DNA from: Hyalella azteca | Taxonomy: Eukaryota; Arthropoda; Malacostraca; Amphipoda; Hyalellidae | Direction of reading: 5' to 3' | Length of the DNA stretch: 64,000 nt | Assembly (NCBI RefSeq): GCF_000764305.2 | Contig: NW_025946654.1 | Location: 503,964-567,963 of the forward strand | Part shown: positions 1 through 12,942 of the stretch, in pieces | Numbering within the stretch: the first letter of the stretch is position 1 | Layout: each line of letters opens with the position of its first letter | The notes under the pieces: generated by a model | The model's database searches: none | The model's input: the letters and a program-made list of their open reading frames with translations, nothing else | What the model was told of the DNA's origin: nothing | Translations under genes and position numbers: made by a program

Positions 1-2090
1 TATGTACTTCTACCGTTGGCATTTTTTAGGTGCCATTTTAATGTTCCTATTATTCATAGATTTGCTTTCTGTATTTACCAACATGAATACCACAAACACA
101 CGTAGGCAGTTCAATGCATACTCCTGAACTAAAGTTAAACTATCAAACTCATATATTATGATTTTAATTTAATTATAATAAATTCAGTTAACAATTTCTC
201 AGTCCCAGCGATTTTCAAGATTAATAATCCGCATTTCTGCCACGATAAATGCCGAGCGCACGTATGGCCGCCAGCGCCTTCGAAATCAAGGTACGTACTA
301 TACATTCCACTGCCATCACTTGGCGGCTATAACCAAACTTCATCAGCATCAACATACAACTGATACAAGAGACATGATTACGTACATTTAGTTCTTAACA
401 ACAGTGAAGCACGCGTATTGAAGGAACTTTGTTGCTACTCATAAGCAACCAGCTGTGGAACGTTGTAGCACTTCCGTTATAACATAACATAACATAGTGA
501 TGTCGGCGCTGAAGTGTATAGGCCTGATGTGGCCTGTCGCCGATTCTTTTCCTTTTCGTGCCTTGTTCATAGATCTAAACTCGTGTCATTTGACCGGATC
601 TTTTCATGACTGACGATAGTTTGAAATATCTACTCGACTTCCACCGGGTTCGATATGGTGCTAGGCATTTTAAGTCTGAACATATATTTTTTCCATAGCT
701 TTATTTAATCTGTTCTTGAGAGCGTACATACTTTGAGCGCCAACGATTTCATAGGGTAGGCTGTTCCACATGTCGGTGATTCGAAGCGAGAAGAAATTTT
801 GTCGCGTGGAGAAGTTGCAGCGCAGTTTTTTTTTTTTTGTTTATGGCCGTGGCCCCTGGTGTTTCTTCTTGTTTCAAATTCTATTAACATAGAATACTAT
901 CAGCTGTCGAACGATGTACCGTAGCCTATCGCGTAGTCACCGATAGAATAAGAAGAAACCAACAGCAAAAAGCAGAGGAATGAAGAAGTTGAGCAGGCCT
1001 AGTGAAAAAAAAATAAGAATCTTTGCCAGTGACGTTATTTCAGCTCCACTGAGACGAGGCTTGAAAGTTCTCTCACTCAGGATAGAGCAGTTCGAAAGTC
1101 AAGAAAGCGCGACAAAATTCTAATACGACAAAAATTTAATCCGTTTCACCCAGTGTGACTTGAAAGAGCGCACAGATCAGTTCAAATCGAAAACTTTTTG
1201 CAGGAACAACTTGATTGAAGCAAGAATTAGTATATCCGAGAAAATGGATTAATTCTACGTAGAGTTATAGCGAGTTTGGAGCGTTAAGTGAGCGCAGCAC
1301 AGAGATGGCGCGGGCGGCAGAAGGCAGGGGGTAACGCTACATTCTGGAGCAGCGGCCGCGCAGCCTGCCATGTACGGGAGCTGATAAGCGCCACTGGACT
1401 AGCAGGCTCCTCCGTATCAGGGCACAGCCCAAGTTATTGCTCAATATTGCTAGCCAAATATAACAAGAAATTAAATCGTGTCGAGAAAAATTAAACTGTG
1501 GGTAGTGAATGTGAACGAATGGTGATCAAATAATAAACGGAAACATGTTGGGTTGAAATAAATATAGTAATCAAGTTCATAAATTTATGCAATCATTGAG
1601 TAAATATTTCATGACAGGGTGACAAATAACTGTAATTTTTCCCATTTCAACGAGAGTTATACACTTCAAATTAAAAAATAAAAACAATGGGAACACGAAA
1701 CTTTAGATTTAGGTACTCCAAGAATAATCATCTAGAATTTTAGAATCAATCGTTGTAAAATAAAACAAAAATAAGTCCTGACTCTGGACGAAGTAGCCGA
1801 TCTAGATTCAAGGATCGCTTGAGTCAGACACAACAGAAAACGTTCGCACCGCGGACACTGTGAAATGACTCGAGCCTGGTTTGATTATAAATCGCAGCAA
1901 CGGACAAGCACGCATGGCCAAATAAGTCGGGCATGTAGCAGCGTCAATTTCCCAGACAATAATACAACGATAAATTAGAGACAAGAGCGGCGGCCGCTCT
2001 CGGTAAAAACGCACCTGAGGCGCCAGCGAGCGGGGTCAGCTCTGCGGCCGTCACTGATAACCGAAAAAGGAGCTCAATGTTGTGGCTGCT
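1..2090. other. Gene-free AT-rich stretch
   Basis: No reading frame here looks coding: all are short and none matches a family I recognise. The sequence is AT-rich with short homopolymers (for example a T-run near 829-838). I see no RNA gene, array or transposon end. Confidence 0.6.
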
Positions 2091-2100
2091 CGGTGACACG

Positions 2101-2245
2101 CCACTCCATGCCACACGCTGCTCCATGCCATACGCCGCTCCATGCCGTACGTTGCTCCATGCCACACGCTGCTTTTTGCCGCGCGCCGCTCCATGCCACA
2201 CGCTGCTCCATGCCACACGCTGCTTTTTGCCGCGCGCCGCTGATT
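2101..2245. repeat. Minisatellite, 17-bp unit
   Basis: A tandem array of the unit GCTCCATGCCACACGCT. The core TCCATGCC recurs at 2105, 2122, 2139 and 2156. Some units are replaced by a variant containing CTTTTTGCCGCGCGCC. Overlapping open frames on both strands are products of the repeat and are not proposed as genes. Confidence 0.9.
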
Positions 2246-2435
2246 GTCGCTGCTCTAAATCTATGCCTGTGCATACCGCTCCATGCCACATGCCACACGC
2301 TACTATGACACTGACTGCTCCTAATGGCTGTTGTGTGACACTGACTGCTTATTATGGCAAGCCACGCCACATGCGGTGCCACACGCGCCTCTCGAGAGCC
2401 TCGCTGTAAAAAATTCCCCTTGCGGCTCGTCATTA

Positions 2436-2840
2436 GCCTGGAACGCCGTCACGTTAACGCAATGCCAGAACGTGGCGGCGTCATTGTCTTGGAACGCCGT
2501 CACGTTAACGCAATGCCAGAAAGCAGGGGCGTTATGTGCCTGGAATGACGCCGCGTTAACGCAATGCCAGAACGCGGCGGCGTTATTGTTTTGGAACGCC
2601 GTCACGTTAACGCAATTCCAGAACGCGGCGGCGTTATTGTCTTGGAACGCCGTCACGTTAACGCAAATCAAGAAAGCAGGGGCGTTATAGGCTTGGCATG
2701 ACGCCGCGTTAACGCAATTCCAGAACGCGGCGGTGTTATTGTTTTGGAACGCCGTCACATTAACGCAAATCCAGAAAGCAGGGGCGTTATAGGCCTGGAA
2801 TAACGCCGCGTTAATATAAATCTAGAACGTGGTGGTGTTA
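2436..2840. repeat. Minisatellite, 51-bp unit
   Basis: About eight copies of a 51-bp unit built around GGAACGCCGTCACGTTAACG (starts at 2440, 2491 and onward). Two sub-variants differ in the second half (AACGCGGCGGCGTT or AAGCAGGGGCGTT). Because 51 is divisible by three, the array stays open in several frames, which explains a 145-codon minus-strand frame that I do not consider a gene. Confidence 0.92.
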
Positions 2841-3380
2841 TTAACCTGATTAACCGGCAGGATGAGTCAAGACACTTCCATAACTGCATGATACTTAACA
2901 CGACAAGGTAACCAGAAACGCAGCAATGTCACAAAATTTATGGCCCGGTCTCTACATTCCTTAAAAGGTTTCATTCATTATAACTCAGGCAAAAGTATGG
3001 TTTTAGCCACCAGTTTTCACTTAAGCTATAGACTGTAACATTTTTGTTGCTGCAAGTGAAATGTAATTTAATTTGAAAAACTGCGCGTTTTTACAAGGTC
3101 ATTTCGAAGTATTGCAATAAAATAATTCAATTCACTTAAGGGTTATATTCCTTCAGCCATGTACTGCAGCTCTTGTAATCTAACGGCACAATAACATGGT
3201 CGCTGAAAGATCTGTTGTAATTACGCGAATTCAATGAAATATAATGGAATAATTTTTTTTGATTTTTGATCGGAAACCTGAAGATGAAAGTGAGAACAAA
3301 TTATTAAAGTGTATCGTGAAGACACGCAGCAGATGAGGAGGCGCGTGTGATGGCATAATTACCATCTCAAATGGAGAGCA
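2841..3380. other. Gene-free stretch
   Basis: AT-rich unique-looking sequence without a recognisable gene or repeat. Confidence 0.5.
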
Positions 3381-3570
3381 GGGGCCAGACTTTCAAAACT
3401 CGCTAAGTGAACGTAAGTACTTACGCTCTATTTTCTTGTCTATGATTAAGTGAACGTAAGTACTTACGCTCTATTTTCTTGTCTATGATTGGTGGATTTT
3501 GCTTGAAAGGCCGTCAATGATTGGCTGATGAACTTACGATCTCTTTACTTTTTTTTAAAGTATAGGCCCT
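3381..3570. mobile_element. MITE family A, copy 1 (with internal duplication)
   Basis: A short non-coding element with imperfect terminal inverted repeats: GGCCAGACTTTCAAAA on the left and a TTTAAAGTATAGGCCC-type right end. The interior has the palindromic core CGTAAGTACTTACG and the shared segment GGCCGTCAATGATTGGCTGA. Two more copies lie in the opposite orientation at 20,620-20,764 and 27,850-27,993. This copy is about 45 bp longer because the segment with AAGTGAACGTAAGTACTTAC is tandemly duplicated (about 3,402-3,490). No target duplication is certain. Confidence 0.8.
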
Positions 3571-4140
3571 GGCAGATTAGACGTCTTCAGGGAATTGGGA
3601 TGCGCAGTGCAAGCAATATTGAGTGCCCCGCAGCACGGCCGGCAGCACTGCTAACCACGCGCTAAGTGAAATAATATTATAATTAATGTCATTATATAAT
3701 GTCTCGATTTCTAATTTGAGTAAGCAAAACATTGAATTCGATGAGCACAATGGGTTCAGTAACGTAAGTTCTAGGAGAAATGTCCTCAATTCCTTTGTGT
3801 AAGTTATATAAGGTAGCCCATAGTTATATAAGGTTTCCAAATTGTGTCGCCTTGATCGTATTTAATATTCTTTCTGGATATATCTACACTTCATAAGTTA
3901 ACTTTCTGATAATACCAGCTTATTTGAGAATGAAGGAATTCGCATCTTTTCGCCCAGTCCAGTGGCTGCATATGTGGCGGGCGCTGTGGGAGACCATTGG
4001 CGAGAGAAAAGTCAAGGAGCTCTCGCTCGTCTCTGCGCCGTGTGGGCAAGCAAGAGATGATAAATGGCGCTCACGCTGAGCTTCAATGTCACGCGCAACG
4101 TATTATAATACTTCTAATATAATATAACATAATACTTTTA
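3571..4140. other. Gene-free stretch
   Basis: No coding frame with recognisable similarity. A minus-strand frame of 87 codons (3,577-3,840) has no family features. Confidence 0.5.
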
Positions 4141-4282
4141 ATGACAAAAATGCAGCAGCTGCCACACGTCACGTATTAAACGTCATACTTTTACTGATAA
4201 AGATGCTACAGCTGCCGAACGCGACGTATTAAAGTTATACTATTAATGATAAAGATGCAGCACCTGCCACAAGCGACGTATT
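4141..4282. repeat. Short tandem array, about 55-bp unit, three diverged copies
   Basis: The motif GATGCAGCAGCTGCC followed by a CGACGTATTAAA-type segment occurs three times with substitutions (starts near 4149, 4202 and 4254). Confidence 0.7.
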
Positions 4283-4597
4283 GTACGTAATTAGTAGACT
4301 TTAAAATAGGCAGTCTGCAGCTACAATATCTATCAAACGTAATACTTTTGATAACGAGATACTTTCGTGCAAGTAATAATGAGACATTTTCAAGTTGACA
4401 ATGATAAAAAATATTTGCAAGCGGGCAATGATGAGATTTCCAGTGAATGAAGTTATGAGACAAACTCTGGACAGGCGGCACTGGCGTTGATTTGTTGGTA
4501 GATTGAAAATATGCTAGGCAAAACTTACTTTTATGACATGATAACGGCGTACGCCGCTCAATTATAATTATTAGTGCTAGGCTGTTTCACATAAGCC

Positions 4598-4800
4598 GAT
4601 ATTCTGCTCTCGAAGAATATCTGCCCAGAGCAGAGACACTTGAAAAGATCACCATATATATACACGTGTAGTAGCATGGAAATGGAGCGTGTGGGTCGTT
4701 CCACACCCACTGATATTCTGCTCACGCAAAAAATCTGCTCAGAGCAGAGACACAAGAAGGTATCACCATCTGAGCATTAGCATGGAAATGGAGCGTGTGC
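4598..4800. repeat. 114-bp direct duplication
   Basis: GATATTCTGCTC begins at 4598 and again at 4712. Both copies run through CAGAGCAGAGACAC and a stretch ending GCATGGAAATGGAGCGTGTG. The copies differ by scattered substitutions and small indels. Confidence 0.8.
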
Positions 4801-5724
4801 AACACGCGAGTCCGTCGCAGTCCCGCCTTTATCATCAATCGAAGCTCGAGAGGCGTGCAAGTGTCGCCAGTGATGCGCACGGCCGCTATCGATGCTCCGC
4901 CAGGCCTTTCTAAGGCACATGAAATTTATTGCAACGTTCAACGCGCTCACTCAGGACCCGACAAACTCCTTCCTCGGTCGCGAGAAATGCAACAAACTAG
5001 CGCCACAATCTGGGGCATTCAGACGAGTAAAAAGATTCTAGAAGAGACGTTTTCGTGCAAAATGATAAAGGGATTCAGTCTTAAAGTTGAGATTATTTTT
5101 ATGCCAGCAGAATTTTTAAAAATTCTTAATTTCAGTCATAAAGTTAATAAAGTTCATTATCCATGGAAACGCACTCCTTCTCAGATGATCTTTGAGAAGT
5201 GCAACAATATAGACTGACCTTTCAATGGACCCGAGACGCAATATACGACGTGCGGCGTGAGGACCAAGATGTCGCGCCAACCGTGTCGAATTTCTTTAGC
5301 CCAGCCTCGGCGCGGAAATTAATCCTGTATGAGAGCGGCCTGAAGGAATTAGACTAAACTTTCACAGATGTTTATCATGAGGTTCTCGGCTTAGCGGAAT
5401 GTTGCCACAGTGCTCACCTCACACAGATGGGGCTGCGTAATTAAATTAGGCTAAAGTTTCACTGATGTTTCACCATTGGTGATGATCTTATCACCAAGAA
5501 CAGATCCAACAGCTATCGAGACAAGGATTCCTGACGGCGCGGTGTCTCTGTAAAGGAAAACACCTGATAGAGAAGAATCTGGCATCGTGATTGCCAGAAG
5601 GAGCTATTTTCACGAAGGAAGCGCAACAAGATGGCGCACTTCAAGAAATAGCGGACACAGGTTCCAAGTTCATGTCATTGACGGAGTCTCAAAAAATTGA
5701 ATCATGAAGGAAAAATTGCAATCG
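4801..5724. other. Gene-free stretch
   Basis: A plus-strand frame of 140 codons ends at 5,217 but has no recognisable domain or signal peptide, so I do not call it a gene. Short related motifs around ACTAAACTTTCACNGATGTTT recur near 5,355 and 5,450. Confidence 0.45.
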
Positions 5725-6535
5725 ATGCATGAATTCAGCAAAAATGAGCAGACCGTCAATAAAGGAATATGATCAGGAAGGATGTGTGATAGTATACTGC
5801 AGGAACTCCCTCGTACCCAACAACAGCGCTTTGTATTTAAAAGCTCCAATGGCTATATATATACTAGCTGTGATGCAGCACGATACAGGTCTTCATTTTT
5901 GTGTAGCTATCCGGCACCGACCACCTGCCTGCTCGTTGGAAAATTACTTCAAACACTTGATGTACTAGATAGAGGTGACAGGGAGATGTTAATCTGTCAC
6001 GCATACAATAGTCACACCTGGACTGTTTGGGTGGGAGTTCGACCTGGATAGAAGTGAGGCAACTAAAATACTACAATTTGCAAGGCAACAAATGCTTAGT
6101 CAGTAGGAGCAAATTTCACAAGGAACAATATCCTAGACCTGTTGTTTGATCAGCAATGGAAAACTTGTTGCTGTTCTTACGAGGAGAACAATATGTCAGA
6201 TCATCGACTGGTGGTGGAGACAACAATTGGAAATAGGAATCTAAAACCTGGTTGCTGTTGTTTCCGAGGAGAACAATCTGTCAGATCATCGACTGGTAGT
6301 GGAGACAACAATTGGAAATAGGAATCTAAAAACTGGTTGCTGTTGTTTCCGAGGAGAACAATCTGTCAGATTATCGACTGGTTGTGGAGACAACACAATT
6401 TCTCCATTTGTGCAAGATTAAAGGCTACATTTCGAGAGGATAAGGCAGGGCTAAATTTTTACTATTGTAGAACGGACTGGGAGGCTCTTGAAAATAAACG
6501 CTCCAAAGTCGACTGGATATCCGAGTTTTAAGAGT
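5725..6535 (+). pseudogene. Decayed non-LTR retrotransposon, endonuclease (EEP) region
   Basis: Translating across frame shifts gives the order expected for the apurinic-like endonuclease of non-LTR retrotransposons. First comes a GCVIVYCRNSL segment; then a strand ending in AIRHRPPACSLENYFKHL (the usual family pattern is vYRPP...F...l); then MLICHAYNSHTW, a decayed form of lIcGDfN; then NILDLLFDQQ followed by MSDHRLVVE, matching the LDL...SDH pattern. A final stretch with TDWEALENKRSKVDW resembles the linker before the reverse transcriptase. No reverse transcriptase domain follows. The LDL-SDH part is disrupted by an 85-bp triplication (6,160-6,400). The assignment rests on motif order only. 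Confidence 0.6.
6160..6400. repeat. 85-bp tandem triplication inside the retrotransposon remnant
   Basis: GAGGAGAACAAT starts at 6181, 6266 and 6351, a period of 85 bp. Each copy carries CAGATCATCGACTGGT or a close variant, so the SDH-coding segment is repeated three times. Confidence 0.9.
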
Positions 6536-9500
6536 TAAATGCTGCAACAATGTGGACCGTAGACCGCGTAATGCGAAGTATTATAGCAGGTGTGTGTGTG
6601 CTACACGCTGCGAGAAGAGCGAATCCTAAATAACACAAAATTCTAAGGGACAGAAGAATCATGATGAGATAACGAAATAACGAACGCTTTTGACTGTGGC
6701 CGCTTCCAGCTAGGGACAAGAAAAGATAGACTGTTTCATAGATATGAGAAATTGAACAGCAGCTGCTGGCCTCGTTCGGGTCTAAAAATCGGGCAGCAGA
6801 CGAGCGTCGCTTCAATTCACGCTCTCGCCCAGTCCAAGGGCCGAAGCGCCTTTGGGTGAGCGGTGGGTGAGGACACTAAATTTTTTCCCAAAAATATGCC
6901 CCGTCAAAAGCCAAAATGACAGTGTAGCCTTTGACCTGATCTGGGATGGGCAGTGCAGGTGCGAACTGCTGGGATCGTAGTTGGAAGAATCGTCCAGCCG
7001 CCCTCGTTAACCCAAGTTGGAGAATTAAGAGGAAGTTTTTCAAGAGCTGGCAGGGGAGAGGATTTTGAAAAACAATGAGATTGGAAATGAGGATCTAGAG
7101 AAGAGTGTCAAAAGAACTATCGACATTCACGATTACGTTTGGTGACCATATAACGGCAATTATAACTGCTAGAGGCAGGCGACAGATGGGTGGATCTTGC
7201 GGACATATATAACAAGAGATACGCAATCAATGATAACACTCGATCGAAGCCCTTATGATAATCCCTCTTCTTGAGTATTGCTGCTACCTGTTGACCCCCC
7301 GTAAAGAAATGGGGCACTGCAACACTCGGGAACAATCTAGCGAACATCCACGACTAGTAGTAGCGTGGATAAGACTAAACTAAACTTAGACTAAACTTTC
7401 ACTAATTTTTCTTCATCTAGTCCAAGTTCGGCGGAAATGAAAAGTCCGGATGCCTTCAATGACGACGAATCATGGAGTTTCGTTAGCGACATTCACAGCA
7501 AATTCAATTTATTAACAGAGGTTGGTCTAACAGGACATTCGGCGAAAATCACGCCTTGGGTGATGGCAGTAATCGTCTGCTCAAGTTAGTTAGAGCATCC
7601 AACTCAAAAATACAAACAGGAACTAAATCGCGTAGAGGCATATATAAGCCGAAAATACGTAGGAATGAGTGACAAAACGCCAGCCATCAAACGGTTCATC
7701 ACAGAAAATTTTTTTGATAGTCACAGATCTTTGCACGGTATAGAAGCCACGTAGTTTTTGGCCGAGATCGACTAAAGATGAGAAAGAAAACCTTTAGAGA
7801 AGGATGATAAAGAACAAATATTGGCGGTGATATAGTAAACCGTAATAAATAGGTTCAAACGATGTATCGAGGGTTTTTTTTACGATGAAATTAATTTTTC
7901 ATTTTATTGGAGACAATTGAGAAAGACGAGAATTAAATTTCGGTCTGCATTTAAACATCCAGTTTTTAGATTGACGTAGTAAATTCAAGGTACGCACGTG
8001 ACAAGTAAACGATGAGGACTTGAGAATGAATAGAACATAATCACTGCTCGAAGACCGAAAATCTCCCAGTGACTAAAATGAGAGTTTAGTATAGATCGAG
8101 CAATTCAATTGGCAATGTCCAATACGATTTAGAAATTATTGATAAATCATGAACGGCAAGTGAAAATCCTCGCACACATTGCAAAAATACACTCGTACAA
8201 AGACGTCGCAGTTAATCGAATTGCCATCGTAAAGCAAGCTGGATGTGCCCATCACTCAGGTGCAGATGACATTTCGAAGCAGACAGGGACTGATCTAAAG
8301 ACGCTTTTCAAAAGGTGAACATCGACGGCAATCCATCAAGATCGCGTTGGCGAGAGACGCAGGACGACCGCTAAAAAGTGGCTTTCGCTAGCTTCACCGG
8401 GTCGTTTCATACGGGGCTTTCGAGCGCCACAAAGGTTGTCGGAAATTACTAAAGGTTGTCCGAAGAGATCATCCATCTAGCGCTGGCCACCATCTCGCCC
8501 AGATGACCAGGAGGCTGGGCCACACATAGGCTCCATCACTCATGTTGGGTCCAGGGACACAGACCAACTGTGCCTCCTGCATGATAAGCTCAGGCTCACG
8601 CAGCGGCGTCATAGCCACGTCAAAGACGCTGACATGCACACACTTCGGCCCAGTAGAGAACCTTACTTTCTAATGTGCGGAAGAAACTATTACATTTAAC
8701 TGATAATTAGGATATTTTTTTCATGAGAAAGGAGTTTTAATTTCCAACTTGCATCACAGTGCAAAATGATGGGGTAAGAGAGGATCTTGAGTAGTACCTG
8801 TATAAGCAACTAATCTTCCTCACAGCCAAAGCTTTCCCCAACAAACCTACTCAGAAATACTTAGAAAATGAATGATAATGTACAAGATTTCATAATACAT
8901 AATATCCATAGATAGCGAGAGTCCGAGAATTTGGGAGCCTGTCGCTGTTCATGCGCTCTATCTTGGTTTTGAACATGGTAGAAAGCGTGAAAAAAATAAC
9001 CGACTTGGCAAGCTCAGAAATTGCGCGGCACAGCCTGTGTGCCTATAAAACGCGGATCTATGCCACGTTATACAAGGCGGACTAACATCGGGTTTCAATT
9101 AACGACAAAAAGAAGCAGGAGCTGTAAATCGCTGTCCAAATGAAGCCAAAAAAGCTCACCAAGGCCATGTTAGGAAAGCAAGAGCAACGCACTGGGTCGT
9201 GGCTGGTCGAACCAAATCACGTGTAATCATGCCAGACTCCAGCCCGCAACGATATGAGCTCATTTCCTTATTGGTATTCTTTAGTTAGAATCAAGAAAAT
9301 TTAAGTAAAAACTTTATGTCCTCAATGCGACGTTTATGAATTGGTTTAAAATACTATCGAATAATGGACGAATGTCCTTTCGTAGATTTGAATGTGACAA
9401 CCAAAAATTGAGCGGAGAAGCTTAGCTCAAGCAGTGAGGCTCCCAAATCCAACCAAGAGAGCTGCATGAAAAACGGTGCACAAGCCTTCCAACAACGGGA

Positions 9501-9695
9501 ACTTACTTAATGCCTGCAAACAAGAAGGTGTATTAATTGACTGAAACAAATAAACAGTCATTCGTTGTAATTGCCTCTTAATTTCCTAGCGAGCTAACAC
9601 GAGCGTGTGCCCGGCATGGCAGCTTCTAACTGACAATAGTACGTCTAGGAACGAGCTGCTCGAGTTCAGGATCAGCCTACACCGCTGCAGCCATA
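6536..9695. other. Gene-free 3-kb stretch
   Basis: No intact gene. A plus-strand frame from ATG 7437 to 7754 reads through with one internal stop and then degenerates; it has no recognised domain. Stretches near 8,900-9,250 look faintly coding after frame shifts, but I cannot assign them. Confidence 0.4.
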
Positions 9696-9698
9696 CAA

Positions 9699-9890
9699 TT
9701 ATTAGCCGCTCTAAATAGGCCATAAGGCTGCCGTAAATATTCACTCATTAGCCGCTCTAAATAGGCCATTAAGGCTGCCGTAAATATTCACTCATTAGCC
9801 ACTCTAAATAGACTAGTGAGCCTTTCTAAATAGGCACTTATTAGCCGCTCTAAGTAGGCAACTCATAGCCGCTTTAAATAGGCAATTTAC
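9699..9890. repeat. Tandem repeat, AGCCGCTCTAAATAGGC motif
   Basis: ATTAGCCGCTCTAAATAGGC recurs with a spacing of about 47 bp in the first two copies (each followed by AAGGCTGCCGTAAATATTCA), then in a compressed form of about 25 bp. Confidence 0.88.
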
Positions 9891-9892
9891 AC

Positions 9893-10005
9893 ACAGTTAC
9901 AAATAACAATTTTGATGTTGCTCTGCTCTTCCCCTCTACACCGTTACAGATGACAATTTTGATGTTGCTCTGCTCTCCCCCTCTACACCGTTACAGATAA
10001 CATTA
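9893..10005. repeat. 47-bp tandem repeat, about 2.3 copies
   Basis: ACACCGTTACAGATGACAAT followed by TTTGATGTTGCTCTGCTC repeats at 47-bp spacing directly after the previous array. Confidence 0.88.
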
Positions 10006-12768
10006 CCGTTAATGATAAAAATATCGGAAAGATGAACAAGAAAGCAACTTGATAGACATTAACTCAGAGGATGGAAATTTACAGGGCAAATTGCGACTGG
10101 AGATATCAGTGAAAGGGAAAAAGTTTCTATTAACGCGTGTTATAGCTTTGGATTGTAAAGCATCAAATCAAGTAAATATATCTTCAATTGATGGAAATTT
10201 CCTCTATCGGAGATACATAACATTTATTATGTAATGGTTATGGCGACAATAAGTGGCATGTGGAGCGAAGAGAAGTGTCAGGGCCTTGGTTGAAGATAAG
10301 CAGCGACTGGGCGCACGCCCTTGCCTCCCTAGAGGCCTGCTAATGGCCTCATGATAAGCTCAACTGGCACAAAAATTTTGATCCCTAAAGAAAACTAAAG
10401 CAGAAAATGGCAGCTGTGAGGAGCCACCTTGAGAAACGACTAATTACGGACAATATGTGGTAGTTATGAACTTAAATTTCATGCAGCAGCGGGTTGTCTG
10501 ACACACTATAGGCACGTTGTTTTTGGTACCTATCTTACAAACTCGTGAAGTTACAGAAAATTTCTTGACAGGAAAGTTATAAACTTGTATTTAGGACTAG
10601 TCTTTGCTGTCATATGCTGCTTGCCGCCCATTGGTTCCAAGATTTTAGAAGAGTCTTGTCTTGACTGCCATTAAAACGGCTCCAGTAATCAGAAACCATC
10701 TATGCCAAAAAGCTACGGGCGTGAAGACCTGAACAAATCTGTCTGTTTTTAAGCGTTGATGAGAGTCCGGTGAGGAAATTTCTGCAAACGGCGTCAATAA
10801 TCGTGGGTTGTCTCGCTTTGCTGGGTGGGGAAGTAACAACCTTTTTATTTTCGTTCAGGCTCCCGTTACGTTAAAATAAAAATTTAATAAATATTTTATA
10901 TGACTTGGTTGAGTATGTAGATTAGGGGGCGAGTAGGAAACTTCTACACATTCGTCAGTTTCCCGCCACACATTCCGCTAGAGCATCTTCGGGAAAGTTG
11001 ATTCGTAGAATCAAGGCCACGACGCTGCTTAATATTGAAGGTCGGAACCTTGAAAATCCACCAAGTCAGCCCTAAAAAACTTCCGCTCGACAGCAGTTGA
11101 GGAGAACTATCCCGGGACGGCAAGGAAAGAAACTCAGACTGAGAATATAATTCCGTCCCGTTGCCTTTCAAAAAATATATATGCTGGCCAGAAGCTGAAG
11201 GCAAGCAAGGACGCTGCACGTCGGTTCAGATAAACAGAGGCCTGGCCATAAGAGAGACTGACTTAATTATTTTAGGTGTTTTTACAGCGCCCAGAAAGAG
11301 CAGAACAAAGCTGCGCTCAACTCAGCGTGCAGACCAAGGCGACATCTTGCGGCCAGCAATGAGACTGGAGAAGCTCAGCAGAAATTGCTGTGACGGCAGA
11401 AAGCGAATTACGGCAAAAAAAATTATTCTTGTGGTTAGGGTTTCTATCTTATATACTGTAAAAATAAACTAGCAATATTTCTTTTCACTTACGACTGTAC
11501 AAGTAATAAAAATATCACTTCTTGGACACGATTATTTAGGAGGTTTGATGCAATGGATTAGGTTGTAACAATTCGAGAAGCAAATATCAAGAAAATTATA
11601 TGGAATATTTCTTTTAGAGTCTAATGATTCTACTCGTCTTGTATTATTCACACAATTGGTGGAAACGAAATTCAAACAAAAAATTTTCTCGGACAGAAGA
11701 GTTTCTACAATATTCCGTTACGGAAAAGAAAGCCTGTAAAATTCATTATTGAGATTGAAATAGAGTTAATTTAAGGTCCATTATACACCGAGACGGTCAT
11801 TCTAAATAAAATGCACGCTTGTCTTGAGCTGCCATAGGAAATATGGAGTTAGCAGAAGCCGTCTCGCCGCGCTTCCGACTTGGCAACAATAGGTCACGCA
11901 TCAACAAGGAAGCCCAAGTCGACAAGGCGCATCGGAAACTTTAGAGCGGATCTCTCTGAACCTTCCTAACAAATGAGTCGAGTTGAGCTGCAGTCTCGTA
12001 GCCTAACTCCTTCTATTTCTTCGTCTCTTTCGCTCCTGAGATGAATTGAAGACATTTTTCTGGCAGTCACGCAAATGCAGCTGAATGGTCAGGACATTTT
12101 TTTCATGCCAGAAGACCGTTAGGGACCGAAAGTCACCGTACGATACCTACTAGCCTCCATCACACGGACTGAAATAAATTTAGAAAAAAATTAATGTATT
12201 ATAACCCATGAACGTCAACCCTACTAAAACTATGTTTATGTAAAAAAACAAAACAATAGAGAGTACACTTTTAGTGTTTTATTCCTATTTAATTCTGGTA
12301 ATTTTTAAACAAACCCTAGGGAGCTTGCTGGCATTGCGAGGTCATCTGAGGCTAAGAGTAAGACATTACAGCATCGCAAAGATTGAATTTCAGAAATTGA
12401 ACAAGTTTTTATAAGTGAGAGAGCAAATGCAATTTCTCTTAACTCTGGGCAGCTTCGATACCGCAGGATTCTTCTTACTCAGTTTAACTCTGGGACATCA
12501 TTGGTCAAATACTTGGATGACCATTTATTTTACACGCTCTTCTGCTGATGACATCCTATAAGGCATCCGATGCACATTCATGCATCTCTTGCGTTAAAAA
12601 ACACCGTCACGACGCCTCTAGGTTAATAAAGAAAGGAAAACCAACGCCCCTGTTTGATATGCATGTAAAATTTAGTAAACCAATGTTCTGATATCTTATA
12701 ATTTTCTACAACTGCGCACCACGCGTTACGTAATACCTGCGCCGTGATCCCTGCACCGTTTCAATATT
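10006..12768. other. Gene-free 2.8-kb stretch
   Basis: Only short frames (103 codons or fewer) with no recognisable family. No tandem array or inverted-repeat element was seen. Confidence 0.45.
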
Positions 12769-12772
12769 TTGC

Positions 12773-12942
12773 GTAAGTTTGCTTCCACAAGCCACACATC
12801 GCATGGCACGACTCGTAAGTTTGCTTCCACAAGCCACACATCGCATGGCACGACTCGTAAGTTTGCTTCCACAAGCCACACATCGCATGGCGCGACTCGT
12901 AAGTTTGCTTCCACAAGCCACACATCGCATGGCGCGACTCGA
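12773..12942. repeat. Minisatellite, 42-bp unit, four copies
   Basis: Four nearly identical copies of a 42-bp unit starting CGTAAGTTTGCTTCCACAAG and ending near CGCATGGCACGACT. The only visible variation is an A/G change late in the unit. The length is a multiple of three, so all frames stay open. Confidence 0.95.
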
